This document shows positions 34,931 through 47,639 of a stretch of 64,000 nt of DNA, one piece after another (the first letter of the stretch is position 1; each line of letters begins with the position of its first letter). The position numbers and the translations under genes were made by a program. The stretch covers positions 1,364,001 through 1,428,000 of the forward strand of contig JAHRBS010000005.1 in the NCBI GenBank assembly GCA_024305745.1, given 5' to 3'. Source of the DNA: Polyporus tsugae. Lineage: Eukaryota; Basidiomycota; Agaricomycetes; Polyporales; Polyporaceae. Under the pieces are notes generated by a model. That model saw nothing but the letters and a program-made list of their open reading frames with translations. It did not search any database and was not told the origin of the DNA.

Positions 34931-35706
34931 CAGAACAATGCTCGAGTCCACACTGAGCCGGCTCAGAACGTCACCCTCTCCCTTCTCCACGAACTCAACC
35001 TCCTGCCGCAATGCCGCCGCGTATGTCCGTTCCCGTAGCAGTGCGACAATTCGCTGACCTGCAAACAGTGCGATACACCGGTACGAGTCGTGTTCCCGCG
35101 CCACGGACCCGACCATAAAATAGAGTGTGACAGACACGCACCCGCGAGACGCATAACCATCGTGCGCCGTGCGTTCGCAGTCGCGCCGGCCGTAACAGGA
35201 GCACTGCCGACGCTTGCCCCAATGACAAGCCAAACGGAATTTCCTGAATTCCGTGCATGAACATGGAGGTAGACTTGGACTGCAGAACGCGCAAGAAGAG
35301 CAAGGAACGTACGTACCGGGTTCGCACTCGAGAAATAATCAATGAGCTTCCCAATCGTAAACGGCACGCTCATCGATACCGTGCTCGAGGCGAGGAGCAG
35401 GCCGATCGCAATGCCCAGCGGCTTCTTCTCCGGGAGTGCGAGGGCGGCGATCTTCCAGAACGAACACGCGCTCTTTCCGGACCCCGGCGTGTTCGAGGGG
35501 AGGAAGCGGGTTTATATTGACTTGCTCGACGCATTCGATTTAGTATGCGTGGGGCTGCCTTCTGTTGGCTTGCTCTCCGAAACCAGCGCAGGCGCAGGTG
35601 TATGGAATCCTCGGAGGCATAGCGGCCTGGAGACGTGTCGGGAGAGAGACCCCAGAGCCGCCGGCCGGAGGATTTGGGTGACGAGGATGCGCGCAGGGGA
35701 GTGCAA
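34931..35706 (-). pseudogene. ABC transporter remnant A2 (exons 1-3)
   Basis: Exon 1 copy keeps [18 protein letters not shown] near 35335-35390 but has lost the start (ATG to ATC at the position matching 30283) and has a TAA after SNASSKSI where the parent has Trp. The exon 2 copy is near 35140-35245 ([16 protein letters not shown]). The exon 3 copy ([20 protein letters not shown]) ends at SSIV and continues straight into the GEP4 donor ctggtgagtggcc at about 34930. Exons 4-11 are absent. Confidence 0.8.
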
Positions 35707-36385
35707 GGATCGTCCTCGACGTCGAAGGATCTGCCGCTAGGGGGAGGGGGGGAGGTGGGATAGATTTCTGCACTAGGCCACGAACTCAGTAGGGTGGTGG
35801 AAAGCGAAGAGAAAGAGGGAGCCGCGCGCCCGACAATAAATAGACGCCAGGAGAGCTCTTTGACGATTATATGTACGACCGTTCCTCCTCTCAGCACACC
35901 AGCAGCAAAAATTTTCTCAAACGGCTACCTCAGGGGACATGTTTACACCTGCAGGCTATGCACAGTGCAGGGATAGTAAGGACTCAACGAAGTCATGTCA
36001 GCGTTGTCTTCCACGAAAGGGTCGAAAGGAAACGACTACGAGTTAGACATATCCTGTGATACTACATGGCGTGGCTAAAATGTACCATTTACTAAGATGG
36101 GGCCAGACTCCGGCGAATGCACGCCAAAGTCGAACAGGAGCGGCAGTCTGGATGCCCGGGGTTGTGTGATCTGGGCGAGATAAATACAGCCAAAGAAACG
36201 CAAAACTTCCAGCGAGGCAGAAGCTCCGTCATATGCATAATACAGACAGCGTTGATGCTTGGGACGATGGTCGACAGTTGCGCCGGATTTATCGAGCTAT
36301 AGGGCCTGCAACTACCACCCTCCCGGCAAGTGCAGTGGTCAATGCCTGCGAACCATGGTCATTTGAAAGTCTAGGTACTCACAAA

Positions 36386-38196
36386 CTACACAGAATGTCC
36401 TAACTTGGATGGTTGATCGGTGGCCGGACTCTGGCAGGATAGCGTTTCCAGAGTGGGTGCCACTACATCCATTTCTCGCCATTCGTCGACGATTGCGTCA
36501 GAGTCCGGATCGAGAACGACCGAGTCAATGTGAACGGGGTTCGCGAAGGACGCGATGAAGGATGGGAGCCTGCTGTCGCTACTAGGCTGCGCCGCGAACT
36601 CGAGCACCGTCGAGGCCATGGGCTCTCGGACTCGAGAGCCCGTACCGGAATGCGTCGCGGACGCATGGGTGGTGTCGAACTCGCGGAGCGAGAGTATGAA
36701 GTGGCATGTGAGGATCGAAGTAATGCTGCGGGCACGAAGATTTGTCAGGAAATGAAACGGGTACCAATGGCCGTGAAGCGGACTCACGGATCGACAAATG
36801 TCTCCATAAATGCTGCCGCATCCCGAACATCCTCTGGGACCTGAAGCGATGTATGAGGATACACCCTGATATGCGTGATCTGCAGTGAAAGACGTACGGA
36901 TGCCATCGTTAAAATGATATCGAGGACGTACAATGTCGCCAGGAATCTGGAAATTTTGAAATGAGCCCCAGGAGTTGTAGGATCGTGGAGGTGAGGCATA
37001 CAGGAAATATATGCTTCCTGAGCATTCAACGGCACCCGTCATGTCAGAGAGAAACGCAACGATCCATGATACGACTCACCATTGTAGACGAGGAGAGAAC
37101 TGATGGTTTTTCCGAGGTTGACACCTTTCTGAATGCGATACGACCGATATGTGTACCACCAAGTAATACCGATGACAAGCAGCTCTGCCGCAAACTGTGA
37201 TCCTCGTAAAACCGCAATAACTACAGGGGACGGAAATGAGCACTACGGAAACGCGACTAGTTAACATGCTGCGCACCACTGGAAAGGGTCAACAGTTTGT
37301 TAGTGCCTTCACACAGAATGCGAGCTAGCGAACACACCTGATTGAAAGTGTTGGAGAGAGCGAGGCCGACGAGCTGCAATTCAATGGACTGGGTAGATTC
37401 TCGGGAGCTTGATAGAATGATTGAATCTTTTCCGGGAAAGAGGTTATCAGCCAGGAGCAAACAAGCGACTCCGTCCGAGGCACTCACAATGCGCATCGCC
37501 GTTGGCGGCAGCGCCAAAAGGACGATTATAGTTGCCAACCATGTGTTCCTGTTCGACAGCGCATATGCACGCAGGGCAGAGAAGGCTAGAGACCATTTTG
37601 GTTCAGCATATAAGTGCTTTGAGAAGGAGCTCGGACTCACCGCTGAACGTGATCAGGCACATTATCTCGATAACAGTCTGGGCCCATACATCTGCCCTAC
37701 AGCTGTTGTGGGTCGACGAGTGTAAGTATAGATGTATATTCGCTTAGTTGACGGGCACCTGATACCTCTACATACACAACAGTGAGTCCGTCGAAAGGAA
37801 GGAAGAGTAGAAGCAAGATTACGTACTAGGTCCGACATTGGGTGGATCGTCGCGAGAGACAGGAAAGAGTAAACGAGCATCATATAGCGGCTGATGGCAT
37901 ACAGCAGCGAGGAGACGGTGACTCCAGAGCGCCAGGTCCATATGAATCTGACCTCCTGGCTGAGGCACAGGAGCCAGTCATAGACGAGGAGCGCTAAGTC
38001 GCCAGGTTAGCATGGGGCAATTGGGCGACTCCTAGTGTATGAGACACGTACCACTAACAGCAGTGCCACAGTTTATAGACGTATAGCTAATATTCCAAAG
38101 TCAACAGTCGTGTTAGCACTCTCGCGATGGGCATTAAAGCTGCAGCTAGACTTACAGAAATGACAATGCCTGCGCGCTGAGATGGATTGCGGACAT
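36386..38196 (-). CDS. DUF6533-type membrane protein, copy D
   Basis: Start MSAIHLSAQALSFL at 38196, with a TATA-like tacataagtac about 97 bases upstream. Micro-exon AG at 37766-37767 leads into SCRADVWAQTVIEIMCLITF, in frame to the S-ALRAYALSNRNTWLA exon. A mid-gene exon gives SQFAAELLVIGITWWYTYRS. The tail exon has SLREFDTTHASATHSGTGS, AAQPSSDSRLPSFIASFANP and DEWREMD, ending KLGHSV. Compared with other copies two residues are inserted in the tail and GS is lost before EWREMD. No frame break seen in the exons examined. Confidence 0.78.
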
Positions 38197-38564
38197 TGTA
38201 TCAGGCGTGGATGTCGAGAGGAACTGCCAAGGGTGAGGGGAGTGTAAGAGGATTCCTGTGGGGTAGTACTACAGTGGTGAGAGTAGTACTTATGTATCTG
38301 TCGCATCCGTCTGAGATGCCGCAAAATTTCGCCTCAAAGTATGACGCTTCCTACGAACTCTATCTTCTTCTCCGTGGCCCCACATCCCTGGAAGATCTGT
38401 AAGTAACCTAGCATTTGACTCGCACAGAAGGCAACCCACATGCTCTACCGACATCGGTACCGTTTGAGAGGCAAGAGCTGGTTGTTCGCGCTCAGGACGA
38501 GCCACAGTGCCACGGTAGATTCGTCAGAGACTTAGCGTGCTACATACATGTCGGGGCCCGAGCT

Positions 38565-38720
38565 GGGGTGGGAGGATAGAAGTGTGGCGTGCAAGCATCG
38601 TCTTCTATGTCCTAGGTTTCGCCGGTCGGGGAAATACAGGGTGGTGGAAAAAGAAACAGAACTTGCGAATGGCGGCAGCGGGCCTGGAGGCCGAGGCTGG
38701 GCGGCGCCGAGGGCGACCGA
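38565..38720 (-). pseudogene. ABC transporter 5' leader and start-codon fragment A6
   Basis: Matches the region around the parent start (30.28-30.40 kb): gggtggtggaa and the purine-rich leader are shared, and an ATG with CTTGCA follows at about 38605. After five codons the sequence is unrelated, so only the leader and start were copied or kept. Confidence 0.5.
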
Positions 38721-39034
38721 TTGCAGTCTGAGTCTGCGGATACCTGACCAATAGGCGCGCACAAGCAGTGCCACATTTAATTGAAGCGCTGCAGGCGGCC
38801 GCCGTGTTCGAATTCGAACTTTGAGGCCCACGTTCGATCCCCAGCGGGGACTGCATCGAAGTTGGTGGCTGGTTCCGCTTGACTTGAGCAAGGAAAAAAG
38901 TAAGTCGGAGGCCAGCCATATTAATATGTATAGATGGTAATTAAAGGCAGGGCTGAAAAGCAACTTGGAGGCCATTTGGATAGCGTCGGACTCGGAGTCG
39001 ACATCAGCCTCATGAACATACGCTGCAAACTCTC

Positions 39035-39190
39035 CCCCTATGCCATCTCCGGCAGCTCCCCATGCATCACCCTATAGCTATCCCCGCAAGCATGCTCTTC
39101 TTGATCGCCCGCAGCGCCAGTGCCTCCCTCTTCTACACCCCCTCTGCCATCATCCACACCGCGAGCCAGCCCACCCTTCCAGTCCGACAA
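39035..39190 (-). pseudogene. GEP4 C-terminal fragment G8
   Basis: The minus frame gives LAVW, then KREALALRAIKKSMLAG with a stop just before KREA. This matches the C-terminal exon of the edge copy (KREALALRAIEKGMLAG). It is an isolated fragment between copy E's tail and the A6 leader fragment. Confidence 0.65.
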
Positions 39191-39371
39191 AACGCGCAAA
39201 GTGACGGACTTCATGCAAGCCTCAGTTGAAACACACATCATTCTAAGTACGTTTCAGACACTGCTAGACAGCTACATCGGAACTACCTCGATACGCCTCA
39301 GGCTGTACCTATCATCGCCGACGGTCAGCGATTCCGCGAATAGCTCGCTCATCGAAATGGCTGCCCACTGT

Positions 39372-41215
39372 CTACACGGAATGTTCCAATTCCGAGGGTT
39401 GATCCCGGGGGGCCGGTCTCTCGTAGGATTCCATCCCCCGAGTCCGAGGCGCCACCACATCCATTTCTCGCCATTCGGATCCATCGTCGTCGACAATTGC
39501 GCCAGAGTCCGTCTCACTGGAAAACAAGGACGAGTCGACGTGGACGGGGTGAGCGAAGGACGCGATGAAAGCCGGGAGGCTCTCGCTAGGCTGTGCCCCG
39601 AATTGGAGCACTGTCGACGCCTTGTGCTCTCGGACTTGAGAACCGGTCCCTGATTCTGTCGCGTTCCCGACCATGTTGCTGTCGAATTGGCGGAGGGAGA
39701 GCATGAAGTGGCATACGATGATCGACGTTATACTTTGAGGAGAGTCGCTTGTTAGGAACCAAAGCGGCGGGTACGGGACCGAGGATGGTTGAGCGGACTC
39801 ACGCATCGTAGAATAGCTGCATGAAGCTGTCTGCGTTCGCGACAGTGGCTGGGACCTGCAGTGAAGTAAGAGCGAAGATCGTGGTATGACTGATCTGCGG
39901 TCTGAGGACGCACCGTCGCCGTCTGGAAAATGATGTCGAGGGTGTACAAGCTCGTGAGGAATCTGCGGAGTTTGCGATGAGTGTCCGGGACCGCTCTGCC
40001 TCAAGCCAGAGGAGTGGCGCGCACAAGAAATAGATGCTCCCTGAGTGTTTGAACGTCCGTCAGCTAGGAACGCGAGGATCCCTGGGACGACTCACCGTTG
40101 TAGACAATGAGATCACCGAGAGACTTGCCGAAGTCGATGGTACCTCTCCGAACGCGATATGACTGATAGCTGTACCACCAGGTGAGGGCGACGACAAGGA
40201 CCTCTGCCGCAAGCTGCGATACCCGTGTAACCAGAGTGACTATTGATGGTGGAAGTGAACACCACGGAAGCACCACGGAAGCATATCCTACTCACTACTA
40301 GAAAGATGATTGTCTGTTCGTGAGCGTCATCACATAGAGCTCTAGGCGTGGAACTCACGTTATGCCCGAGAGCGCCGGAGGTAGCGAGGAGTCCGCGCTG
40401 CAATTGAACGGACTGGGTAGATTCAGCGGCGCTTGGTAGAAGCATTGGGCCTGTTCCGGAAAACGGTTGTCCAGCCACGGGCGGGAGCGACGTCCAGTGA
40501 GACACTCACGATAAAGATCGCTACTGGGGGTAGGACCAAAAGGATGATCAAGGCCGTCAACCATACATTCCTGTTTGATAGTGCGTATGCACGCAGGGCA
40601 GAGAACGCTGGATTCCAAGTTGATTCAGCACCACGAGTATTTTGAGAAGGGGCTCGGACGCACCGCTGAATGCGAATATGCTTAGTATCTCAGCGGCAAC
40701 CTGGGTCCACACATCTGCTGCACAGCTATTGTAGGGGAGCCGATGCGATGTTAGCGTAAACTGGCATGCACTCAGTTGACAACCACCTATACCTCTACAT
40801 CTACAACGGTGAGTCCGTCGCCGAAAGAAGAGCGGAAGCAAGAACGCGTACCAGGTCCGACATCGGATAGACCGTTGCAACAACCAGCAGATTATGGATG
40901 AGCATCCCATAGCGGCTGAAGGCATATACCAGCGTGGAGACTGTGAATCCGGAGTGCCATCTCCATATGTATCTGACTTCCTGATCGAGGCACAGCAACC
41001 AGTCATAGATGAGGATCACTACGTCATACGGCCTCAGGTCAGCACCAGGCACGAGGGGAGTATTGCGTGAGACCGTACCGCAAGCAGCGTAGACACAGTA
41101 CGAGATATTCAGTCTAGTATTCAACAATGTATCAGTACTCTTGCGACGGGCATCAAAGCTGCTGCTAGACTTACATATCCGACATCTCCTGCGGACTGAC
41201 CTGAGTGGCGGACAT
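39372..41215 (-). CDS. DUF6533-type membrane protein, copy E
   Basis: Start MSATQVSPQEMSDM at 41215; a clear TATA (ttatataagtg) about 90 bases upstream. Exons: LNISYCVYAAC, then VILIYDWLLCLDQEVRYIW and SRYGMLIHNLLVVATVYPMS. Micro-exon AG at 40793-40794; then SCAADVWTQVAAEILSIFAF, ALRAYALSNRNVWLT, loop QAPLNLPSPFNCS, helix SQLAAELLVVALTWWYSYQS, then VPATVANADSFMQLFYD. Tail SLRQFDSNMVGNATESGTGS to GSEWREMD, ending ELEHSV. It is closest to copy G across its length. No break found. Confidence 0.82.
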
Positions 41216-41302
41216 GGTATCGGGTGGCGGACGCGAGTGAAAGCTGTCTAGTGTGTCAGGATCGGCAGAGGATTCCTCAAAGGTATCATCATGCTGCCAC
41301 AC

Positions 41303-41310
41303 TTATATAA
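41303..41310 (-). promoter_or_regulatory. TATA box shared by the DUF6533 family (copy E shown)
   Basis: TTATATAAGTGT on the minus strand, about 90 bases from the ATG. Equivalent sites lie near 24243 (B), 38293 (D), 45193 (F), 50385 (G), 54685 (H), 60135 (I) and 62691 (J), usually followed by gtcccac and a CACTACCTCAC-like block. The spacing is 80-97 bases in all. Confidence 0.65.
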
Positions 41311-41930
41311 TGCACGCCGCGGATCGGACTATCTAGTCGACATTGATCAATCTTTGATTCCAGAATACGTTGGGGAGCGGACAAGGAGCGGACGATATAG
41401 TGAGCTGTGCATCCTGTTAGTCATCGGCGACGTCAGAACGTGCGTACACGCGCCTTGATTCTACTAGCTGCGGAACTAACATAAAGTTTGGATGGACAAA
41501 TCTTGCTTCTATCGGGGGAGGGACCTGACATACTCACCCGTTGCCTGTCCCCCACCACACGCCTCGTCTGCCTGATTATCTAAGGTTTCATGAGTCTGCC
41601 ATGAGCGCATCGCAGACTACTTATCGCAACCGGGCAGGAAGATCAGGGGGCAGTGTTCTACCAATAGGCCCGAGTCAAAACTCTGAAAAGGTTCAACGAA
41701 CATGTTGCGAACGTTTCAGAACCATTCTAGTGCAGCAAGGGATTCTGTGTCATACGGAACTCTGTTAACGTCGCATTGGTTCACCATCATGTCGTGACAC
41801 CCACCAACCTGTCTATCTACGTAGGATAACTGTGTTCCGGCGTGATCATGATGCAGACAATGACGAGCGATATGCATAAGGAAAAGAACTCAGAGAGATG
41901 TATCAATAGAGTGGGAAGTATCGCGAATGG

Positions 41931-42557
41931 ACTCACAAGATGGTACCTCTATCAGCAACCTTCACCAGTCCCTCCTCCATCAGCACATGCTTCACGAACC
42001 TATGCTGCGAACTCTCCCTCCAGCCGCCTCCTACGGTTCCAGCACCCACCTTCCGACTCCCACCAACACACCCTCCTCGATCGTCCGCAGCCCCTCCGTC
42101 CACACCGCCAGCGAACAAACCCTGTGCGGGTGCGCCCATCCCAGGCCACGCACATTCTCCTCGACCAGAGCACGTTCTTCATCCTCGGACACCTCGTTCT
42201 GCAGCCGCCGTTGCCGCGCCATGCGATTCGCCATGATGACGTCCGTGAGGAGCCGGTCGCCGACAATAGTGAGCTCCTCGTCGCGCACGGGCTGCAGGAA
42301 GGCATTGAAGTACATGCGGATGCTCTTAATGCACGAGTACGATGGATTGAGCCGTTGGACCAATGGCGCAGCACCGGGACGGAGAGGTCGTACGTGTCTG
42401 ACTCGGCTTGGATCATGGTCGCAGAGTGAGATCAAAGGACGGAGATGAGGAGCACGGAATTGGCAGAGACGTACCTCGATCTCTCCGAGGTCCGGATGGG
42501 ACCCGGTCGTGTTGCTCACGACGAGCACGTTCCCCAGGCCGAATGTCTCACGACATT
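41931..42557 (-). pseudogene. GEP4 remnant G2, joined in frame to ABC exon 1
   Basis: The first exon after the join reads ECRETFGLGNVLVVSNTTG and ends GEIE at a gtacgt donor. The next exon has lost a base at its acceptor (tccaag versus tccag G in the other copies) and shifts frame. Beyond the shift another frame carries the phosphatase core intact (LNPSYSCIKSIRMYF, then TIVGDRLLTDVIMANRM) with the GDR acid motif present. The C-terminus RTIEEGVLVGVGRWVLEP stops early where the edge copy continues GPQEAVW. About six residues are missing after AVWTEGL. Confidence 0.75.
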
Positions 42558-43090
42558 CCTGCTATGCATGATACTTAGAGATAGACTCGGAGTGCAGAAC
42601 ACGCAAGACGGGGACGCAACGTACCAGGTTTGCACTCGAGAAATAATCAATGAGCTTCCCAATCGTAAACGGCACGCTCATCGACATCGTGCTCGAGACG
42701 AGGAGCAGGCCGATCGCAATGCCCAGCGGCTTCTTCTCCGGGAGCGCGAGGGCGGCGATCTTGCGGAACGAGGACACGCTCTTTCCCGACTCCTGCGCCT
42801 TCGAGGAGATGAAGCGGCTCCATATTGGCTTGCTCGACGGGTTCGATTTGGCTTGTGTAGGGCTGCCTTCCGTTGCTTTGCTCTCCGAAACCGGGGCAGT
42901 GGTGAAGACCAGGGCAAGGAAGACGCAAAACATTATCGTGAAGGAAACTGGGGAGAAGTGAGCCGAGTACATGGAATCCTCGAAGATATGGTGGGCTAGA
43001 GACATTTCTGGAGGGAGACGCAATGGCCGCTGGCCTGAGTGTCGAGGTGACGAGTGCGAGCATTGTCGTGGTACGTGTCTGAGGTGACAA
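42558..43090 (-). pseudogene. ABC transporter remnant A3 (exon 1 only, fused to GEP4)
   Basis: An open frame from an ATG at 42972 (MYSAHFSPVSFTIMF) runs through PVSESKATEGSP and [18 protein letters not shown] to a gtacgt donor at 42624/42623. The next acceptor (atagcag) is GEP4's, at 42558, and both junctions are phase 0. The original parent start region near 43.05 kb is frameshifted relative to the rest, so the start at 42972 would be new. All later ABC exons are missing. Confidence 0.75.
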
Positions 43091-43346
43091 GTCGGAGCAG
43101 CTACGTCATATTTGACCGAGCATTTAGAGGGATGTGGGAACGAAGACACCGTCTATGGTATCCAGGCAGTATCCAGGCACGTACAGCGGGCAACTCGAAA
43201 CGCGCACAACGGCCCTGCGCGGCCAGGTTCCTGCAGACAATGATACACGATTGTGCCTGATCTGCGTGCATACTCTTGTACCTATCATGACCAACGGTCA
43301 GTCAACACCTGTGAATTGCCCACCCATCTAACCGCCTACTCACGAA

Positions 43347-45112
43347 CTACATAGCATGTTCCAATTTGAAGTTGGAGGCTTGATTAGGGGCCGGACCAGT
43401 ACTCTGGTAAGACGGCGTCGTCCGAGTCGGTGCCACCACATCCATTTCTCGCCACTCCGATCCGTCGTCGACAATCGCGTCGGGCTCCGTGTCGGACAGG
43501 GCCGAGTCGACGTGGACGGGGTGAGCGAAGGACGCGATAAAGGCCGGGAGGCTGTCGCTAGGCTGCGCCCCGAACTGGAGCACCGTCGAGGCCGTGTGTT
43601 CTTGGTTGTCGAATTGTCGAAGCGAGAGCATGAAGCGACATGTGAGAATCGAAGCTATGCTGCGAACATCATGATCCGTCAGGAAACGACGTGCGTACTA
43701 AGGCTCGTGGACTGGGCTCACGGATCAAAGAAGAGGACCAGATAGCTGTCCGCATTCAAGACAGCGTCTGGGACCTGGGGCGAAGTATGAGGGGAAATCG
43801 CGATATACGTCATCCAAGGTTGAAGGACGTACCGACACGGTGCGGAAGATGACGTTGATGATATACAAGGTCGCAAGAAATCTGCAAATTTTGTGATGAT
43901 GAGCCACGAAATCAGTGTCGAAAGGAGCGAAACGCACAGGAAATATAGGCTTCCTAATTGTCCATCATGTCAGCTAGGAACGCGATGGTCCATGAGGCGA
44001 CTCACCATTGTAAATGAGGAGAGAACTGACAGTTTTCCCGAGGTTGATACCTTTCCGAAGGCGATACGACTGGTAGCTGTACCACCAGGTGATACCAACA
44101 ACAAGCAGCTCTGCCGTTAACTGCGATGCCCGCGCAACGATAGTAACTATACGTGATAGAAGCGAGCACTATGGAAACATGATGCACCAATATCCTACAC
44201 ACTACTAGAAAGGGTGATTGTCGGTGTGTTAGTGTTGTCAAACAGAATGCTGGCTTTTGAACGCACCTGAGAGAGAGCGTCGGAGATAGGGTGACCGACC
44301 AGCTGCAATTGAATGGACTGGGTAGATTCGCAGGATGGGCGTAGATGCATTGAAGCTTTTCCAGAAAATGGATTACCAACTTAAGCAGGAGCGACGTCCG
44401 AGACACTCACGATGTTCATCGCCGTTGGTGGTAGCGCCCAAAAGATTATAATGGCAGTCAACCATATGTTCCGGTTCGACAGTGCGTATGCACGTAGGGC
44501 AGAGAATACTGGGACCCGGTTTGCTTCAGCATACAAGTGTTTTGAGAAAGAGCCCGGACGCACCGCTGAACGCAATTGTGGCCAGTATATTGGTGATGGT
44601 TTGGAGCCATACGTTTACCATACAGCTATTGTGGGGGGCGCGTGTAAGCATAGATTTAACATCCACTCAGTTGACGACCACCTGCTACCTCTACATACAC
44701 AACGATGAGTTCATCGCAAGGAAGAGTGGTAGCACGAGTGCGTACCAGGTCCGACATCGGATAGTTGGTCGCAATAGATAGCAGTCTCGATATCAGCAAC
44801 GCATACCGGCTCAAGGCATACAGGAGGAGGGAGACGACGGAGACTCCAGGACGCCAGTTCCATATGAATCTGACCTCCTGGCCGAGGCACAGGAGCCAGT
44901 CATAGATAAGGATCACTAAGGGCACAGGTTAGCATCGGGCAATGAGGGAAGAGGATATGTAAGACAGTACCACCAGCAGCGTAAACACAATATACCGTCG
45001 TGTAGCTATTATTCAAAAGGTCATAGGGGTGTTGGGACTATCGCGATGCATATCAGAACTGCCTGACTCACAGAGTTGACATCTCCTGTGGGGTTACATG
45101 AATCGTGGACAT
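43347..45112 (-). CDS. DUF6533-type membrane protein, copy F
   Basis: Start MSTIHVTPQEMSTL at 45112, TATA about 80 bases upstream (cacttatatct read on plus). Core LVILIYDWLLCLGQEVRFIW-like exon with the variant ALSRYALLISRLLSIATNYP. Micro-exon AG at 44689-44690; then SCMVNVWLQTITNILATIAF, ALRAYALSNRNIWLT and loop HPANLPSPFNCS. The helix exon has SQLTAELLVVGITWWYSYQS. The tail is shortened after SLRQFDN (the SGTGS-type segment of other copies is deleted in frame) but keeps SFAHPVHVDSALSDTEPDA and GSEWREMD; it ends LEHAM instead of LEHSV. Confidence 0.78.
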
Positions 45113-45199
45113 TTTGTTGGGCGTGGAGGTGAACGAAAATAACAAGAGTGTTGGGTGTGGAAGCGGATTGGGCCCGTGAGGTGGTGCACTTATATCTTC

Positions 45200-45660
45200 T
45201 ACGCGCCATATTCCGGAGGGAATGGAGGACCTGTCAGCAAAACCCGCACACAGAAGCCAATCTACCCACGCGTAATGTCCTATCAACACTGCCCTCCCCA
45301 TGTTTTATGATCCCGTGTTACTCCAGGCGCGCAAACCCTCGCCGTGGAAGTGGGCGATCCTCCTGTTAGTGATCGGTGAAAGTTTAACAACTTGCCCCAC
45401 GCGCCTGTCTAATTGTGAAGCTGTATCCGGTCTCACAAGGGGGGGGCAACTAAGATACTGTCCAGCACACCGCCCCGTAGTACGGGCCTCGTCTGCCAGT
45501 GCCTGAATCTAAGGTTCTATGAGCGCATCACAGGAAGATTAGGGGGTCGTCTGCAGTGAGCAGGGTGCTGTACCAAAAATGAGGTCTGTTGAGGACTCAC
45601 TAGGATCATGACTGCGACGAGGCCACAGGTGGGAGCAACGGTCAACGTACAGGTCACACT
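45200..45660 (-). repeat. Module X upstream of copy F
   Basis: Shared blocks in the usual order: tccggagggaatggaggacc near 45211, the cgtctgccagtgcctgaatc block near 45490, and actcactaggatcatgactg near 45595. A minus-strand frame here (TCTLTVAPTCGLVAVMIL before gtgagt) looks like a membrane segment, but equivalent positions in copies B and J do not keep one frame. Confidence 0.5.
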
Positions 45661-45929
45661 CGGACCATGGACGCCCAAGACCAAATCCCGGTGGCCCGCC
45701 CCAACATTCAACGTTGCGTCGGCGGCGCTATATACCATCAACTTTTCCCAACAGCTCCAAGTCATCCGAAAGGGTGATGAAGCTTCACCGAATAACCTCA
45801 AGTTGCCAAAGGTTTGTACAGAACCAATCGAAAATCGAGAGACTGGGAAAACTCAAAGGGATGGATCATTAGACTTGTGAGCATCGGAAATAGACTTACA
45901 AGATGATAGGTATCAAGGTTAAAGCACTA

Positions 45930-47250
45930 TGATACCTTTCTCAGCAACCCTCACTTCGGAAGCCTCTCCCACATCCTCCCGACCCACCCGCACTCCTAGT
46001 GCTTCACCAGTCCCAAGCGCAGGCTTCCTGGCGAAGCACCCACCTCTCTACCCCCGCAAGCATGCCCTTCTCGATCGCCCGCAGCACAAGTGCCTCCCTA
46101 TTCCACGGCCCCTTCGTCCACACCCCGAACGGGCCCTCCCTGTCCGGGCACACCGGCCCCAGGCTCTACACGTTCCTCGACTAGTGCGCGCCTTGCATCT
46201 TCCGACACCGGTGCCTGTTGAACCGCCGTTTTCGCACCATACGATTGGCCACGATGAGGTCCGTCGGGATGCTGGTCGCCGACGACTACGAGTTCCTCGT
46301 CCCGCGTCCGGACCTGACGTACGCGTGGATGCTCTTGATGCACGCATACGACGCTGGAGCGACGAATGGCGCAGCACCGAGACACAGAGATGGTACGTGA
46401 CCAACTCAGCCTAGATCAAGACCGCCCAGAATGAGGCTGAAGTTACTTGCTGTAGCAGCGCAGAGATGAGGGGTGCGGAATGGACTGACACGTCCGGAGG
46501 GGATCCGGTCGTGTTGCACACGACGAGCACGCTGCCCGGACTGAATGTCTCGCGGAATTCCCGCCATGCGTCCTGGGGGTCCGGCCATCGATCAATGTTC
46601 TGACGATCATTCACTCAGTGTGGAAAGTGGCTGCTCACCGTGAGCGCTGGGACTAATCGGTCACCCTTCATGGGGGTACTGTCTAAGTTATTGCGGTCAG
46701 TAATCGGAAAGTTGCAGTTCAACAATGATGGGCGACACAACGTAATATGCGCGTAGCGCAATTGCGAGAAAATGGGTATAGGTGTGAGGGTGGGGGTTGA
46801 GTGGGGTACGAACAGCGATGGGCGGTGGAAGAGTTGAGATATCAAGGAAAGGGAAGAGAAAGTGGACGAACGTAACCTCGGACACATAGGAATTGATTTT
46901 AAAAAAGTACGATATCACAAGGGCCACTCACAGACAAATATCCTTATCAAATACCGCTCCCCGATATCCCGCCTCGTACGAACGCCCGGAAGTCCAGTAG
47001 GGATTGTCATCCTAACGCGGGGCGTCAGCACCTCCATGCAAAATGAAAGCCAAAGAAGCCTCATTAATGGCCACGCAGCGGCTTCCACACACCGAAGAAG
47101 AGAAAATGGCGGCACGAGAAATCGGAGTAATGGTGGAAGATCAATAGTAAGCAATTGACGCAGACCTCTGACCACAACGCTGGGAACGACCAGCTCCGAA
47201 TTGATAAGAAGGTGTATGGGAGGAAGAGTCTCAGGGAGGTTGAACGGCAC
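45930..47250 (-). pseudogene. GEP4 remnant G3, all exons recognisable
   Basis: The most complete GEP4 relic inside the window. Exon 1 is MPFNLPETLPPIHLLINS to VVPSVVVR (47250 downward). Exon 2 carries HAD motif I as AGYRGAVFDKDICL, where GEP4 has DKDN. Exon 3 is STPMKGDRLVPAL near 46650-46690. Exon 4 is PDPQDAWREFRETFSPGS to VVCNTTGSPPDV. The core exon is frameshifted after VLRHSSLQ (LVVVGDQ in another frame) and the C-terminus lies in a third frame. It shows the ancestral exon order in this genome. Confidence 0.75.
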
Positions 47251-47639
47251 CTTCGGTTCGCAACTCTGCCCAAGTTTGCCGTCCGCAAGATGTGAAATTC
47301 TGCTTCAGTGCTGCCATCAGAGTCTAGGAGTGAGCTGTAGCCGGAAGTCAGGTGGTTCAAATTTAACTGAGATCATAGCGGGATCAAGGGCGTGACAAAG
47401 CAGGACCAGGTGGTCGCAGTGTGAGAGGTACAAGGGATCGAAGGCAACCGCGACGCCAGAGGATGCGCCAAAAGAGGCAACCTAGACGCCTAAGAGGGTT
47501 TATTCCCCGAACTTTGAAACTGATTGAACTCTAACAACACTTCAACCGATACTAAGCCTCCGAGTCGCGGTACCTATCATACCGCTTACAGGTTGAACTC
47601 CCTGAGGAACGTGGCACTTTCGTACTACTAGTAAGACCA

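Noticed and set aside
38800..38870. B-box-like gttcgatcccc sequence
   Set aside because: No matching A box or cloverleaf at tRNA distance.
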